60,972 nucleotides of DNA, taken from the NCBI GenBank assembly GCA_031269465.1, contig JAISZB010000162.1:1-60972 (forward strand). Reading direction: 5' to 3'. Below are positions 42,686 through 51,127 of this stretch, one piece after another. The notes under the pieces were generated by a model. The model was given only the letters and a program-made list of their open reading frames with translations, searched no databases and was not told where the DNA came from. The DNA is from Clostridiales bacterium (GTDB lineage: Bacteria; Bacillota; Clostridia; Lachnospirales; WQUN01). Every line of letters begins with the position of its first letter. Position 1 is the stretch's first letter. The position numbers were made by a program, and so were the translations under genes.

Positions 42686-42789
42686 ATACTGATTTGCAGT
42701 CAAATATGCCGATTTTGGAGCTTGATTAAGCACTTTCGCTCTGTACAACCGAACTCCAAAGCCGGAACTTTCATATGCATGCCAGTGTA
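42686..42789. repeat. Palindromic element, core-deleted copy, GATTTGCA ends
   Basis: CATACTGATTTGCAGTCAAA, GATTTTGGAGCTTGATTAAG, then CGAACTCCAAAGCCGG and TTTCATATGCATGCC. Confidence 0.75.
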
Positions 42790-43149
42790 TTAAGCGCATT
42801 AAGCGCGGCTAAACTGCTGCGGCGCAAGAGAATGGGGGGATAGCCGCCCCCTGAAGCCAGGCTGCGTTAGAAACCGTGGATGGCAAGAATTGCGTACGAG
42901 CAAGAGCTTGATTTTGAGCAAATTCGCAATAGCTGAATTTTTTGAATATAATATCCAGAAGCATTCTTAACATGCGTGTGAATATAATAGTTAGGTGATA
43001 TTGATATGCTTCAAGGCCTGTTGAAAGCGAGAAAAAGCAGTTAGCATTAAGGCTTTTATCGGGGTTTATTTAGCGCATGCCTTTGCAAGGGCTTTAGACG
43101 ATGCTAAGTCAAAAGCCCCGGTTTTGGAGACGGATTATTACCTTTACGC
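42790..43149. other. Intergenic, no gene recognised
   Basis: No open frame with a ribosome binding site. GTTTTGGAGACGGATTATT at 43120-43140 is a faint repeat-arm trace. Confidence 0.3.
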
Positions 43150-43280
43150 TGTACCGATTTTCATAAAATGTTCCGTTATAGAGCTTGAGTATCCATTGAG
43201 TGGTGCGATTGATATTGGCATTTTGCACTCGCTGTATAATCAAGCTACAAAAAAGGCAGTTTTCCATGAAAATCAGTATA
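43150..43280 (+). repeat. Palindromic element, full copy, GATTTTCAT ends
   Basis: GTACCGATTTTCATAAAATG / CCATGAAAATCAGTATA, core GCGATTGATATTGGCATTTT. Orientation +. Confidence 0.9.
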
Positions 43281-43326
43281 TACAGCCAAGCTCCAAAATT
43301 TAAATTTTCCTTTGCGTATCAGCATG
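43281..43326. repeat. Palindromic element, right half
   Basis: CCAAGCTCCAAAATTTAAAT, then TTTGCGTATCAGCATG. Confidence 0.55.
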
Positions 43327-43533
43327 CTTAAACAGGAGGAGCAAAAAAGCCAGGCGCGCGGGGATGGAATAGCTTTATCGGGCGGCGGCATCCAGTACGG
43401 CAAGTATGGCAAGTTGAGGCTAAGGCTTTTCTAGGGCAGCATCCCGCAGAGTTTCAGACGCATCGGAAAAGCTGGCACTTAATGCATGCTGGTTCTAAAT
43501 GAGATCAACTGCTTCAGAGCATGGCTGTACATC

Positions 43534-43600
43534 GCGTGCGATTGATATCGGCATTTCGCGCTTTGAAAGTGTATAATCTTAAAATAGGAATTTTAGTAAG
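43534..43600. repeat. Palindromic element, diverged right half
   Basis: GCGATTGATATCGGCATTTC, TGTATAATCTTAAAATAGG. Confidence 0.55.
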
Positions 43601-43815
43601 AAAGCAACTTCGGAATTTGATATAATCATCTGCAAATATTCGATATGCGATAATTTTAATCATTCGTGGTGAAGCGCAGCGTCACAGGGATCATATCAGT
43701 TAGAGGATTATAAAAAGGAATGCGCGTTAGAATATAAGAAATAAAACAATGAGCTTAGGAGCTATTAGGCGGCGCAGAGGCGGAAGGTAAGGGCTTAATC
43801 ATGTCAGGCTAGCAA

Positions 43816-43880
43816 CATGCGCTGATTTGCAAGCTCCTATTTTGGCTCCAAATAGGTAAATTTGCTTGCGAATCAGTATA
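43816..43880. repeat. Palindromic element, 65-bp miniature form
   Basis: GCGCTGATTTGCAAG, CCTATTTTGGCTCCAAATAGG region (stem CTATTT / AAATAG), TTGCGAATCAGTATA. Confidence 0.7.
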
Positions 43881-43945
43881 GAAGAGGGTCTTAAGGATAC
43901 CATCCAATTTTCCGCAAGCGTCAAGCAGCCAAGAAGGAGGTCAAA

Positions 43946-45667
43946 ATGAGCCTGGATCAATATAATTCGTTGGAAGAAGCAAGTATGGAAGAGTTCATAT
44001 TGTCGCCTTTCGTTGCTCCGATAATTCTCAGAAGAAATTACTTCAACAACCCGATTTTTAAAGACAATCCCAAAATCCGAATGGGCAAGGTCATGGACGG
44101 AAGCTACATGGTGTGCTATGTAAGCATTGATCTTATCAGCACTCTTCTAAGCGATGAGAAATTATATAATGTATGCCTTACAATGGGATTGCTGTCGCAG
44201 TTCGATCTGGAGTCCGCAGGTATTGCTGCGGTTCAGCATCAGCCTTATTTATCTCTTCGCGGGCAGGATGTTCTTATTGGGTTTGTTGATACAGGCATTG
44301 ACTACACAAACGCGGCGTTCATCAGAGAATTTGATCACAGCAGCAAAATTTTATCTATATGGGATCAGACACTAATTGGAGATGTGCCCAACGGCTACTA
44401 TTTTGGAGCGGAGTTCACACGGGATCAGCTCAATGAAGCGCTTCAGGCGGAAGATCCATTCGAAGTGGTGCCGCACAGGGATTCGGTGGGGCACGGGACA
44501 TTTCTGGCGTCCGTAGCTGCCAGCCAAGAACCTGGCATGTACATGGGGGTTGCTCCGGATGCGGATCTTGTGGTAGTGAAGATAAAAAGAGCAAGCCCTT
44601 ATTACAGAAATCGTTTTCTAATAGAAGATGGCGTGGAGAATGTATTCCAGACTTCCGATCTGATGCTCGGAATAGATTACATTTTGACCAAGTCAAGGGA
44701 GGAAGCCAAGCCTGTCGTCATTTGCATTGGAATGGGCACGAATCTGGGGGGGCATGACGGATTTGACGTTCTAGAAGATTATTTGACTGGCATATCCTAC
44801 TTAAACGGCGTAGCTATATGCGCGGCTGCCGGCAATGAGTCAAACGCCAAGCATCATGCCATGGGAGTTATTCCTTCTGCCGGGGCGACTCAAGAGGTTG
44901 ATTTGCGTGTAGGAAGCAATGTCCCGTCCATATTTATGGGAATGTGGAATTCTTCCGCTGATCGCATGTCGGTATCGCTGAAGACTCCTATAGGGGAAGT
45001 CATCGTGCGAACACCCGCCAGGTCGGGTGAAACCACAATCACCAGGCTTATAATGGAAAACGCAGTGGTGAGCGTCACATATTCCTATCCGTCAGGAGGA
45101 AGCGGAGCACAGCTTACGGAAATACGAATCGAGGATCCTACCCCGGGGATATGGAAGCTTTCCGTGTACGGGGAAATTGTGCTGGATGGAACATATCATA
45201 TTTGGATGCCGCTGACGGGTTTGGCAAGCCAGGAAATGGAATTCTTGTCTCCGAATCCGGAGTATACCGTGGTAGTTCCGGCGTGCGCGGTGGGAGTCAT
45301 TACCTGCGGAGCTTACAACAGCAGGGACAAGAGCCTGTATTTGGCGTCATCCTGGGGAAAGACCAGGCTTCCAAGCATAGCTCCGGATCTTACTGCTCCA
45401 GGGGTTGATGTCGGAGGCGTATTTCCGACGGGATACGGCATCATGTCGGGAACAAGCGTGTCGACGGCGATAACGACCGGCGCTTGCGCTCTTCTCCTGG
45501 AGTGGGGGCTGGCTCTTGGCAATGTCACATCCATGAACACATACCATATCAAGTCGCTTCTTATCCAAGGATGCGACAGGGAGGCGGGAATGGTATACCC
45601 GAATGATCAGTGGGGATATGGAAGGCTCAATCTCTACAACACGTTTTTGCAGATGAGATCGATATAA
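43946..45667 (+). CDS. Csp-type subtilisin-like serine protease
   Basis: 573 aa, AAGGAGGT 7 bp before ATG. S8A peptidase with an intact triad: Asp115 (FVDTGIDYT), His183 (GHGTFLASVAA) and Ser504 (GIMSGTSVSTA). The N-terminal 95 residues form the prodomain-like region and the catalytic domain carries the SKILSIWDQT segment and a long insertion of beta-strands at about 310-440, both characteristic of the clostridial Csp family. Csp proteases activate the cortex-lytic enzyme SleC during spore germination, and some members are inactive pseudoproteases; this one keeps all catalytic residues. There is no export signal, consistent with packaging from the mother cell. It stands alone, with no sleC neighbour in the window. 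Confidence 0.85.
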   Translation: MSLDQYNSLEEASMEEFILSPFVAPIILRRNYFNNPIFKDNPKIRMGKVMDGSYMVCYVSIDLISTLLSDEKLYNVCLTMGLLSQFDLESAGIAAVQHQPYLSLRGQDVLIGFVDTGIDYTNAAFIREFDHSSKILSIWDQTLIGDVPNGYYFGAEFTRDQLNEALQAEDPFEVVPHRDSVGHGTFLASVAASQEPGMYMGVAPDADLVVVKIKRASPYYRNRFLIEDGVENVFQTSDLMLGIDYILTKSREEAKPVVICIGMGTNLGGHDGFDVLEDYLTGISYLNGVAICAAAGNESNAKHHAMGVIPSAGATQEVDLRVGSNVPSIFMGMWNSSADRMSVSLKTPIGEVIVRTPARSGETTITRLIMENAVVSVTYSYPSGGSGAQLTEIRIEDPTPGIWKLSVYGEIVLDGTYHIWMPLTGLASQEMEFLSPNPEYTVVVPACAVGVITCGAYNSRDKSLYLASSWGKTRLPSIAPDLTAPGVDVGGVFPTGYGIMSGTSVSTAITTGACALLLEWGLALGNVTSMNTYHIKSLLIQGCDREAGMVYPNDQWGYGRLNLYNTFLQMRSI

Positions 45668-45681
45668 AGGGAGGCTGGTTT

Positions 45682-45770
45682 TAATATTCTGATTTGCGCT
45701 CAAAAGTTCCGATTTTGGAGCTTGAGACTGTCAAACTCTAAAATCGTCGCATTTGACCGCGAATAGGCAG
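45682..45770. repeat. Palindromic element, core-deleted copy
   Basis: GATTTGCGCTCAAAAGTTCC, GATTTTGGAGCTTGAGAC, CAAACTCTAAAATCG, GACCGCGAATAGGCAG. Confidence 0.7.
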
Positions 45771-45808
45771 AAAAGCTGTCCCAAGACGAGTCCTGGAACA
45801 GCTTTTTC
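45771..45808 (+). terminator. Intrinsic terminator of the Csp protease gene
   Basis: Stem AAAAGCTGT(TCC) / (GGA)ACAGCTTTTT around a 12-nt loop, lying between two repeat copies. Confidence 0.75.
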
Positions 45809-45814
45809 CTGGTC

Positions 45815-45945
45815 TATGCAGATTTTCATTAAATGTTCCTTTTTTGGATTTGATTATCCATTGAGTGGTGCGATTGATATCGGCATTTTGCACTGGCTGT
45901 ATAATCAACCGCCAAAAAAGGTAATTTCAAATGTAAATCAGTGTA
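45815..45945 (+). repeat. Palindromic element, full copy
   Basis: TATGCAGATTTTCATTAAAT at left, AAATGTAAATCAGTGTA at right (mixed ends). Orientation +. It ends 10 bp from the stop of the next gene. Confidence 0.88.
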
Positions 45946-45955
45946 GATAGAGGCT

Positions 45956-47308
45956 TCATGCCTGTTGAGTGAAATTTGACAGCGCGTCCATAACCACTTG
46001 TATATCTCCTGGCTGCACGCTTGCATAAGGGATGTCATTCGAGTTGTAGACGAAAAAAAGCGTTGGGAACGCGTAAATCTGCCTGCCGTTTAGCGCTTCA
46101 TATCCGAACCAGCTTCTAGTTTCTTCCCTGTTGGCAAAATCATAGGCGTATACATCCACCCTGGTTCTAAACACAGCCAGCTGGATCATCGGCATAAGGG
46201 CTGTGGAGGTAGGATCAAGGCTGTTGTAGCAGATGAATACGAATTTATCATTGTTCAAGTGTTTGGATATGGCTTCATTTATGCTTATCTCATGCCAATA
46301 CCTGCTTACATCCACCGATGCCGCAGAGGTCGGGCTTGGAGCGCCTGAACCGGGACTGGGGGTCTTGGAAGAATAGATGGCGTTGTAGTAGAACGCGGTC
46401 ATGCAAAACTCAACAGATTGGCTGCTTTTTGGCTGAATCAATGGAGTGACTTTTTGCGGGGAAACGATGAACAAAAGTGAGGGCGTGTTGTTAGCGCTTG
46501 CTTTGTCCAAATAATCCCAGATAAATGTAAGCGCCCCAGTCGTATTGTCATATTTGGCGCTGTCCTTGTCTACTCCATAAACTTTGAGCCCCTGTTCTTT
46601 AGCTGCGGCCAGCACCCATGACAATACGGCATTGCTGTTAGGATCCAGGCTTGAGTAATAATAGAGCATGAACGAGGCGCTTTTGCTGAACCATTCCTGC
46701 GCTTGGGCGGCTGATATCTCCTGAAAGTGCATTTCAGTGTAAGCCGGAAGCGGGCTTTGATCCGGAGCGGGCTGCTGGGAGGAAGCTGGATCCGGAAATG
46801 GCGAGTTGATGTAGACGGTTTGGGATCCCGCCTCCCATGACACGCTGGCGCCCAAGCTTTCAGCTACAGCCCGTATCGGCGCTACGGTTACGCCGTCTAG
46901 CGTCGTCGGAGCGGCGTCAAGAGTGTAGGTCAGCCTTGTCAGATAGTTGAACTGGCCGTTAACATCTGCCCCGAATGTTCCGCAAAGCATTTGAGGGTTG
47001 TCCACGTACAGGATGACATACTTGTCGCCGCAGTATACGGAGATGCGCTTCAAGTCGCCATCCCAGCCTACAGTCGCTCCCATGCGTTCGGCGATGGTTC
47101 TAAGCGGCGTCAAAGTCCTGCCGTTTATCAAAACGGGGGCTGCTTCCAGGTTCATGAGCTTGCCGTCCAAAATGATCTGCACGCCGCTTCTTTGAGATTG
47201 GGCCTGCGCCTCTTGCGTTAGCGGCAGAATCGTGTTTCTGAAGAAAGGATAGCCAACGGCAACTCCGATGATCAAGACGAAAATGAAAATAGCCTTCTTG
47301 CCATTCAA
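45956..47308 (-). CDS. Secreted CuAO-N protein with two thioredoxin-like domains lacking CxxC
   Basis: 450 aa; the start is TTG 47308 because GAGAGGAG lies 7 bp upstream, whereas the GTG 18 bp earlier has none. A signal anchor (AIFIFVLIIGVAVGYPFF) is followed by two copper-amine-oxidase-N-type repeats (GRTLTPLRTIAERMGATVGW and GVTVAPIRAVAESLGASVSW), which bind the cell wall in other proteins. Then a Pro/Ser linker and two related domains follow, each with a strand of the type FMLYYYSSLDPNSNAVLSWV / FVFICYNSLDPTSTALMPMI and ending in a FPTLFFVYN-like cis-Pro segment. These look like thioredoxin folds, but neither has the CxxC pair, so redox activity is not expected. Function unknown; wall-associated. 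Confidence 0.75.
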   Translation of the reverse strand: MNGKKAIFIFVLIIGVAVGYPFFRNTILPLTQEAQAQSQRSGVQIILDGKLMNLEAAPVLINGRTLTPLRTIAERMGATVGWDGDLKRISVYCGDKYVILYVDNPQMLCGTFGADVNGQFNYLTRLTYTLDAAPTTLDGVTVAPIRAVAESLGASVSWEAGSQTVYINSPFPDPASSQQPAPDQSPLPAYTEMHFQEISAAQAQEWFSKSASFMLYYYSSLDPNSNAVLSWVLAAAKEQGLKVYGVDKDSAKYDNTTGALTFIWDYLDKASANNTPSLLFIVSPQKVTPLIQPKSSQSVEFCMTAFYYNAIYSSKTPSPGSGAPSPTSAASVDVSRYWHEISINEAISKHLNNDKFVFICYNSLDPTSTALMPMIQLAVFRTRVDVYAYDFANREETRSWFGYEALNGRQIYAFPTLFFVYNSNDIPYASVQPGDIQVVMDALSNFTQQA

Positions 47309-47326
47309 TGCAGATTCTCCTCTCAC

Positions 47327-47687
47327 TGAAGAAGTGCTTGCTTGAGGATATCCTCAAGCGGAATATAAAATATTGCATGCATTTCGATTGAAGTCGCAAC
47401 TCATATTTTTCAATAAAAACAAAAATGTAAATAAATGGAATAATAAAAACGCCAACGCAAAAATAAACGCCGCTTCAATGCTTCAGGCTGAGCGTAGCGA
47501 TAAATGAGTCTTTTGATCGAGCGAGCTCTCTCGGCAATTAGATCATTAAATAAAGCTCTCAACCGTTTTCATTATTGTTTGTAAAGGGCGCTTCTTGAGT
47601 GAACTCTGAGGATATTAATAATAATGAAGAATGATTATCTTTAGGCTGCGACCCAAACGGCGATGCAACTGGGATTAATTCAAGTGA
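47327..47687. other. Intergenic, AT-rich, no gene
   Basis: No supported coding or RNA feature. Confidence 0.3.
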
Positions 47688-47750
47688 TATACCGATCTGC
47701 AGTCAAGCTCGCCTATTTAAAATAGGAACTTGCATATGCTAATCAGTATA
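47688..47750. repeat. Palindromic element, 63-bp miniature form
   Basis: TATACCGATCTGCAGTCAAG, hairpin CCTATTTAAAATAGG, TGCATATGCTAATCAGTATA. Confidence 0.78.
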
Positions 47751-48076
47751 ACATACCAAGTTAATATTTACCTGTTTTATAAAATTTAGTCATAGTTTTT
47801 AAGCTTTAATACATGTCAAGCATTCAGCGGAGGGTTCTTTTTTGCATGCTGTCAAATGTTAGGACGTGCTAAATTTGTCTTTGAGGATTTTTCCGCCATC
47901 CAGACAGCTCAGAGGGTAAACGGCTTACTAATAAATACAGCAGAGCGGGATTGGAATTTTCCTCCCAGTACATATTTTAACAGAAAAATCAGAGTTTGAA
48001 CATATTTATTCAAAAAATATTGGACGTTTTTTAAACCCTGAAGAGAGGGGGATTAGGAGTTTGAACGTCTCTGTCC
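47751..48076. other. Intergenic, no gene recognised
   Basis: AT-rich sequence without a supported start or RNA structure. Confidence 0.3.
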
Positions 48077-48128
48077 ATTTAGGCTTAAAAGATCAGAAAT
48101 CTGAACTTTCAAGTGCAAATCAGCATAA
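48077..48128. repeat. Palindromic element, right half
   Basis: AGATCAGAAATCTGAACTTT, then AAGTGCAAATCAGCATA. Confidence 0.55.
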
Positions 48129-48364
48129 ATAAGCTGACAGCTATCGCAAAGGGATATTAATGGATTAGGATTATATAAATGCTCACGATTTCAAGTAGTT
48201 TCTCAACATGATTGCGAAAGTTGAGGAATAATGATATAATGATTTTGGCTGTTTTTTCCAAGGAGGCCTCTGTTGCCAATCTCGACAAGCCTCCGTGCGC
48301 TACTTAGAAACCAAGCTCCAAATAAGCGCAAGGAGGTATATGGCAGTTCTCATCAAAGATGATG

Positions 48365-48445
48365 ATCCGCATATGAGGCTGAATTTTGGCTATTGATTAT
48401 GCAGCGAATTTGGTTGATATCGGCGTTTCGCGCCTTGCAAGCGGT
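48365..48445. repeat. Palindromic element, diverged fragment
   Basis: GAATTTTGGCTATTGATTAT, GGTTGATATCGGCGTTTCGC. Confidence 0.5.
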
Positions 48446-48602
48446 AGTACTGATTTTCATTCAATGTTCCTTTTTTGGAGCTTGACTGTCCATAGAAAGG
48501 TAAGAAATGCCGATATCAATCGCACTAGCTGTAAAATCAAGCTCCAATAAAATCAGCAAAGGTTGCTCCAAATCAGGCGCATATGGTTGCAAATCAGCAT
48601 AT
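48446..48602 (+). repeat. Palindromic element, full but recombinant copy
   Basis: The left side is GATTTTCAT type (TACTGATTTTCATTCAATG) and the right side GCAAATCAGCATA type, with an extra duplicated right arm (GCTCCAATAAAATCAGC and GCTCCAAATCAGGC). Looks like two copies recombined. Confidence 0.75.
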
Positions 48603-48619
48603 CTGGCTTTGGATTCATT

Positions 48620-48970
48620 CTTAAGCGTCAATAACCCGCCGCCTAATATCTCAAGGTTAAAACCTTTTGATATTTGAGGCGGGGGCTTGCGCTTGCAAGT
48701 CCTGATCGGCTAGCCTAAGCTTCCACTGGGAAGCTGCGCCGTCCAAGAATATGCAGGCGCTCCGGGGAGTTTGCCCCGGCTCCGGGCTCTGCGGCTTTCA
48801 AGCGCGTTCTTAGCGAACGCCAAGCCTGCAGGCTGCGGTTTATGGCTGAACAGTCCTGATGGGCGGGGACAGCGCTGCAGGCATGCAAAGCCTTGGAATG
48901 GCATTGGCGAAGGGCGGCCAGCTGCGGCAATGCAGAATCAGCGGGGCGCATTCCTCTCCCGCCTAATGGA
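48620..48970. other. GC-rich non-coding stretch with hairpins
   Basis: An inverted pair GCCTAATATCTCAAGG / CCTTTTGATATTTGAGGC (about 48642-48680) flanks a short loop and abuts GGGGGCTT. Together with the 29-bp palindrome at 48971 it resembles ends of an IS200/IS605-type element whose genes are gone. No coding frame recognised. Confidence 0.35.
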
Positions 48971-48999
48971 ATTTGAGGCGGGAGTCTCCTGCGCCAAAT
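48971..48999. repeat. 29-bp imperfect palindrome, copy 2
   Basis: Identical to 42247-42275, 6.7 kb away. In both places GATGA follows within a few bases. Confidence 0.6.
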
Positions 49000-49035
49000 C
49001 TGATGAAAGAGGCTGGCCAAACTTCTGCATCCTGA

Positions 49036-49064
49036 TTGAAAAAATAGCGGGAGAATGTTATAAT
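49036..49064 (+). promoter_or_regulatory. Sigma-A type promoter of the sensor kinase gene
   Basis: TTGAAA (49036-49041), 17-bp spacer, perfect TATAAT (49059-49064). The leader of about 100 nt contains CAATC-GCAGAA-GATTG followed by CTTTTT (49103-49125), a weak attenuator-like hairpin. Confidence 0.65.
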
Positions 49065-49169
49065 GGCATTGTATGCTTATCTTTACTTTAAGATCAATCG
49101 CAGAAGATTGGCTTTTTCCGCTTTAATGATAAACCACGTATAATCTCTCAATCGAGGAGTTTGATATGC

Positions 49170-50591
49170 ATGTTTCGGACTTTGTTCCATAAACAGCTGG
49201 CGTTGCATCTGGGTACGCTGATAATAAGCTTCATTATTCTTGGCGCTGTTCTCTCTCAGGTGATACGCGGTTTTTTTATGGATCAGAGATTGAAGCTGCT
49301 GGATGAGTCAGTGAGAATATTGGCTGAAGAAGTGGCCTACACATATGCTTATGGCACGATGGACATGGTGGAGTATTACAATCAGGCCGTAATACTGGAG
49401 AAATACCTTAAAGCGACGTATTTATTATTAAACGCGGACATGTCTATATCCGCAGTTTCAGCTAATTTCAAGCTGAGGATCGGCGCGGTGGTCGATGCCA
49501 AGGAATTGGAGCCTCTAAAAGCGGGAAAGTCCATAATCACGCGAGGCAGGCTTAACGGAGTTTATTCCGAGGATCAACTGATAGCGGGATATCCGGTGAT
49601 GATTAACGGCTATATGGCTGGAGCTGTAGTTATAATCTCATCCCTTGCCGAACTGAACAAAACCATCTGGGACATGTATAAAGCCACCGGACTGTGCCTT
49701 TCAGTGGCAATCGTCATAGGCGGCATGCTCATTTACATCGCAAGCGGCTCCATAGCGAAGCCCCTGAGGCAGATGAACTACACTGCAAGGCTTATATCCG
49801 GAGGAGATTTTGAAAAGCGCATAGATGTCAAGGGCGTTGATGAAGTTGCGCAATTGGCTCAGAGCTTGAACAATATGGCCGACAGCCTGAATCACCAAGA
49901 GAAGAATAGACGGGAATTCATAGCGAACATTTCTCATGATCTTCGCTCTCCCCTTACATCGATGCGAGGATTCATACAGGCGATCATGGATGGAACCGTG
50001 CCAAGCGATAGGGTTAACCATTATTTGGAGATTGTATTGGATGAATCTGAAAGGCTTTCAAAGCTGGCTGACGACGTAGTTGACTTGTCTCAAATTCAAG
50101 CTCAGAAAGTCACATTGGATTTGACCACATTTGATATAAATGATCTTATAAGAACCACCGCCATGATATTTGAAAGGAGGATTAGAGAGAAAAACCAGCT
50201 CTTGACTCTTAATTTCGCGGATGAAACCGACTTCGTAAAAGCAGACAGGGACAAGATTGCTCGCGTCCTTTACAATTTGCTTGATAATGCTGTCAAGTTC
50301 ACGTTGGAAAACGGAGAAATGTCTGTGGATACATCCGTAAAGGACAGAAAGGTTTGGATCATGGTAAGAGATACCGGAATCGGCATAAGCCCGGAAGAGC
50401 AGAAGAAAATTTTCGAGAGATTCTTCAAGGCGGACGCGTCCCGAGGCATGGACAAGAGGGGAAACGGACTGGGCCTTTCCATAGTTCGCGAGTTTGTCAA
50501 AGCTCACGGAAGCTCGATAAGTTTGGAAAGCGCTCCGGGAGTGGGAACATCCTTTACGTTTCCGCTCGATTTGGCTTCCTTTAATCCCTAA
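49170..50591 (+). CDS. Orphan sensor histidine kinase
   Basis: 473 aa from ATG 49170 (GAGGAG 10-11 bp upstream). Two membrane helices (LGTLIISFIILGAVLSQVI and LCLSVAIVIGGMLIYIASG) enclose an extracytoplasmic sensor of about 125 residues. Then HAMP (PLRQMNYTARLISGGDFEKR), HisKA with phospho-acceptor His (FIANISHDLRSPLTSMRGFI) and HATPase with N box RVLYNLLDNAVKFT, G1 RDTGIGIS, F box and G2 GNGLGLSIV. All catalytic motifs intact; resembles PhoR/WalK-class kinases. No response regulator gene is adjacent, so its partner lies elsewhere. A hairpin terminator follows. Confidence 0.9.
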   Translation: MFRTLFHKQLALHLGTLIISFIILGAVLSQVIRGFFMDQRLKLLDESVRILAEEVAYTYAYGTMDMVEYYNQAVILEKYLKATYLLLNADMSISAVSANFKLRIGAVVDAKELEPLKAGKSIITRGRLNGVYSEDQLIAGYPVMINGYMAGAVVIISSLAELNKTIWDMYKATGLCLSVAIVIGGMLIYIASGSIAKPLRQMNYTARLISGGDFEKRIDVKGVDEVAQLAQSLNNMADSLNHQEKNRREFIANISHDLRSPLTSMRGFIQAIMDGTVPSDRVNHYLEIVLDESERLSKLADDVVDLSQIQAQKVTLDLTTFDINDLIRTTAMIFERRIREKNQLLTLNFADETDFVKADRDKIARVLYNLLDNAVKFTLENGEMSVDTSVKDRKVWIMVRDTGIGISPEEQKKIFERFFKADASRGMDKRGNGLGLSIVREFVKAHGSSISLESAPGVGTSFTFPLDLASFNP

Positions 50592-50621
50592 CGGCGGCGG
50601 ATAGGCAAAAAGGTTATACCC

Positions 50622-50643
50622 AAGCCGCCTGTTATGGCGGCTT
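50622..50643 (+). terminator. Hairpin terminator of the kinase gene
   Basis: AAGCCGCC / GGCGGCTT, 8 bp perfect, 6-nt loop; weak T-run. Confidence 0.55.
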
Positions 50644-50650
50644 GCTGTGA

Positions 50651-50800
50651 TATGCATGTGTTTTGGAGCTTGACGGCTCGCTGGCGCTGATATTCTTGAA
50701 TAAATGAATTCAGCGCTTTCATGGCGCGAAACGCCGATATCAAGCGCACTTAATGTATATTCAAGCTCCGAAATAGGAACGTTCAGTGCTAATCAGCATG
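50651..50800. repeat. Palindromic element, enlarged degenerate copy
   Basis: GTTTTGGAGCTTGACGGC, GAAACGCCGATATCAAGCGC, TATTCAAGCTCCGAAATAGG, GTGCTAATCAGCATG; about 25 extra bp in the left half. Confidence 0.65.
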
Positions 50801-50962
50801 CATCCCTTAGTTCGCGTCGGCTCTCTGAAAGGCCTTTATGCGACTTGAAAGGCCGTCCCGATGATTTAGCGCTTCCAAGAGCAGAGAACTTAAGGGATTG
50901 AGTCCCTGTGCGCATGACGCCTCCGTCTGCATGCGCAGGGGAGGGGACTAAGCAAGGCTTAC

Positions 50963-51084
50963 TCTGCTTATTTACTATTTTGATTGAGCATACAGCGAGT
51001 GCGAAATGCCAATATCGGCATTTCGCACCGTTCTATGGATAATCAGGCTCCAAATAAGGCTCGTTTGGCTGCAAATCTTCATAC
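50963..51084 (-). repeat. Palindromic element, full copy, diverged ends
   Basis: GAGCATACAGCGAGTGCG, core GAAATGCCAATATCGGCATT, right TGGATAATCAGGCTCC and TTGGCTGCAAATC. Orientation -. Confidence 0.75.
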
Positions 51085-51127
51085 TTGAAAAAATAGTGAA
51101 AAGGCTAAGAAAAAAAGGTGCTAGCGC

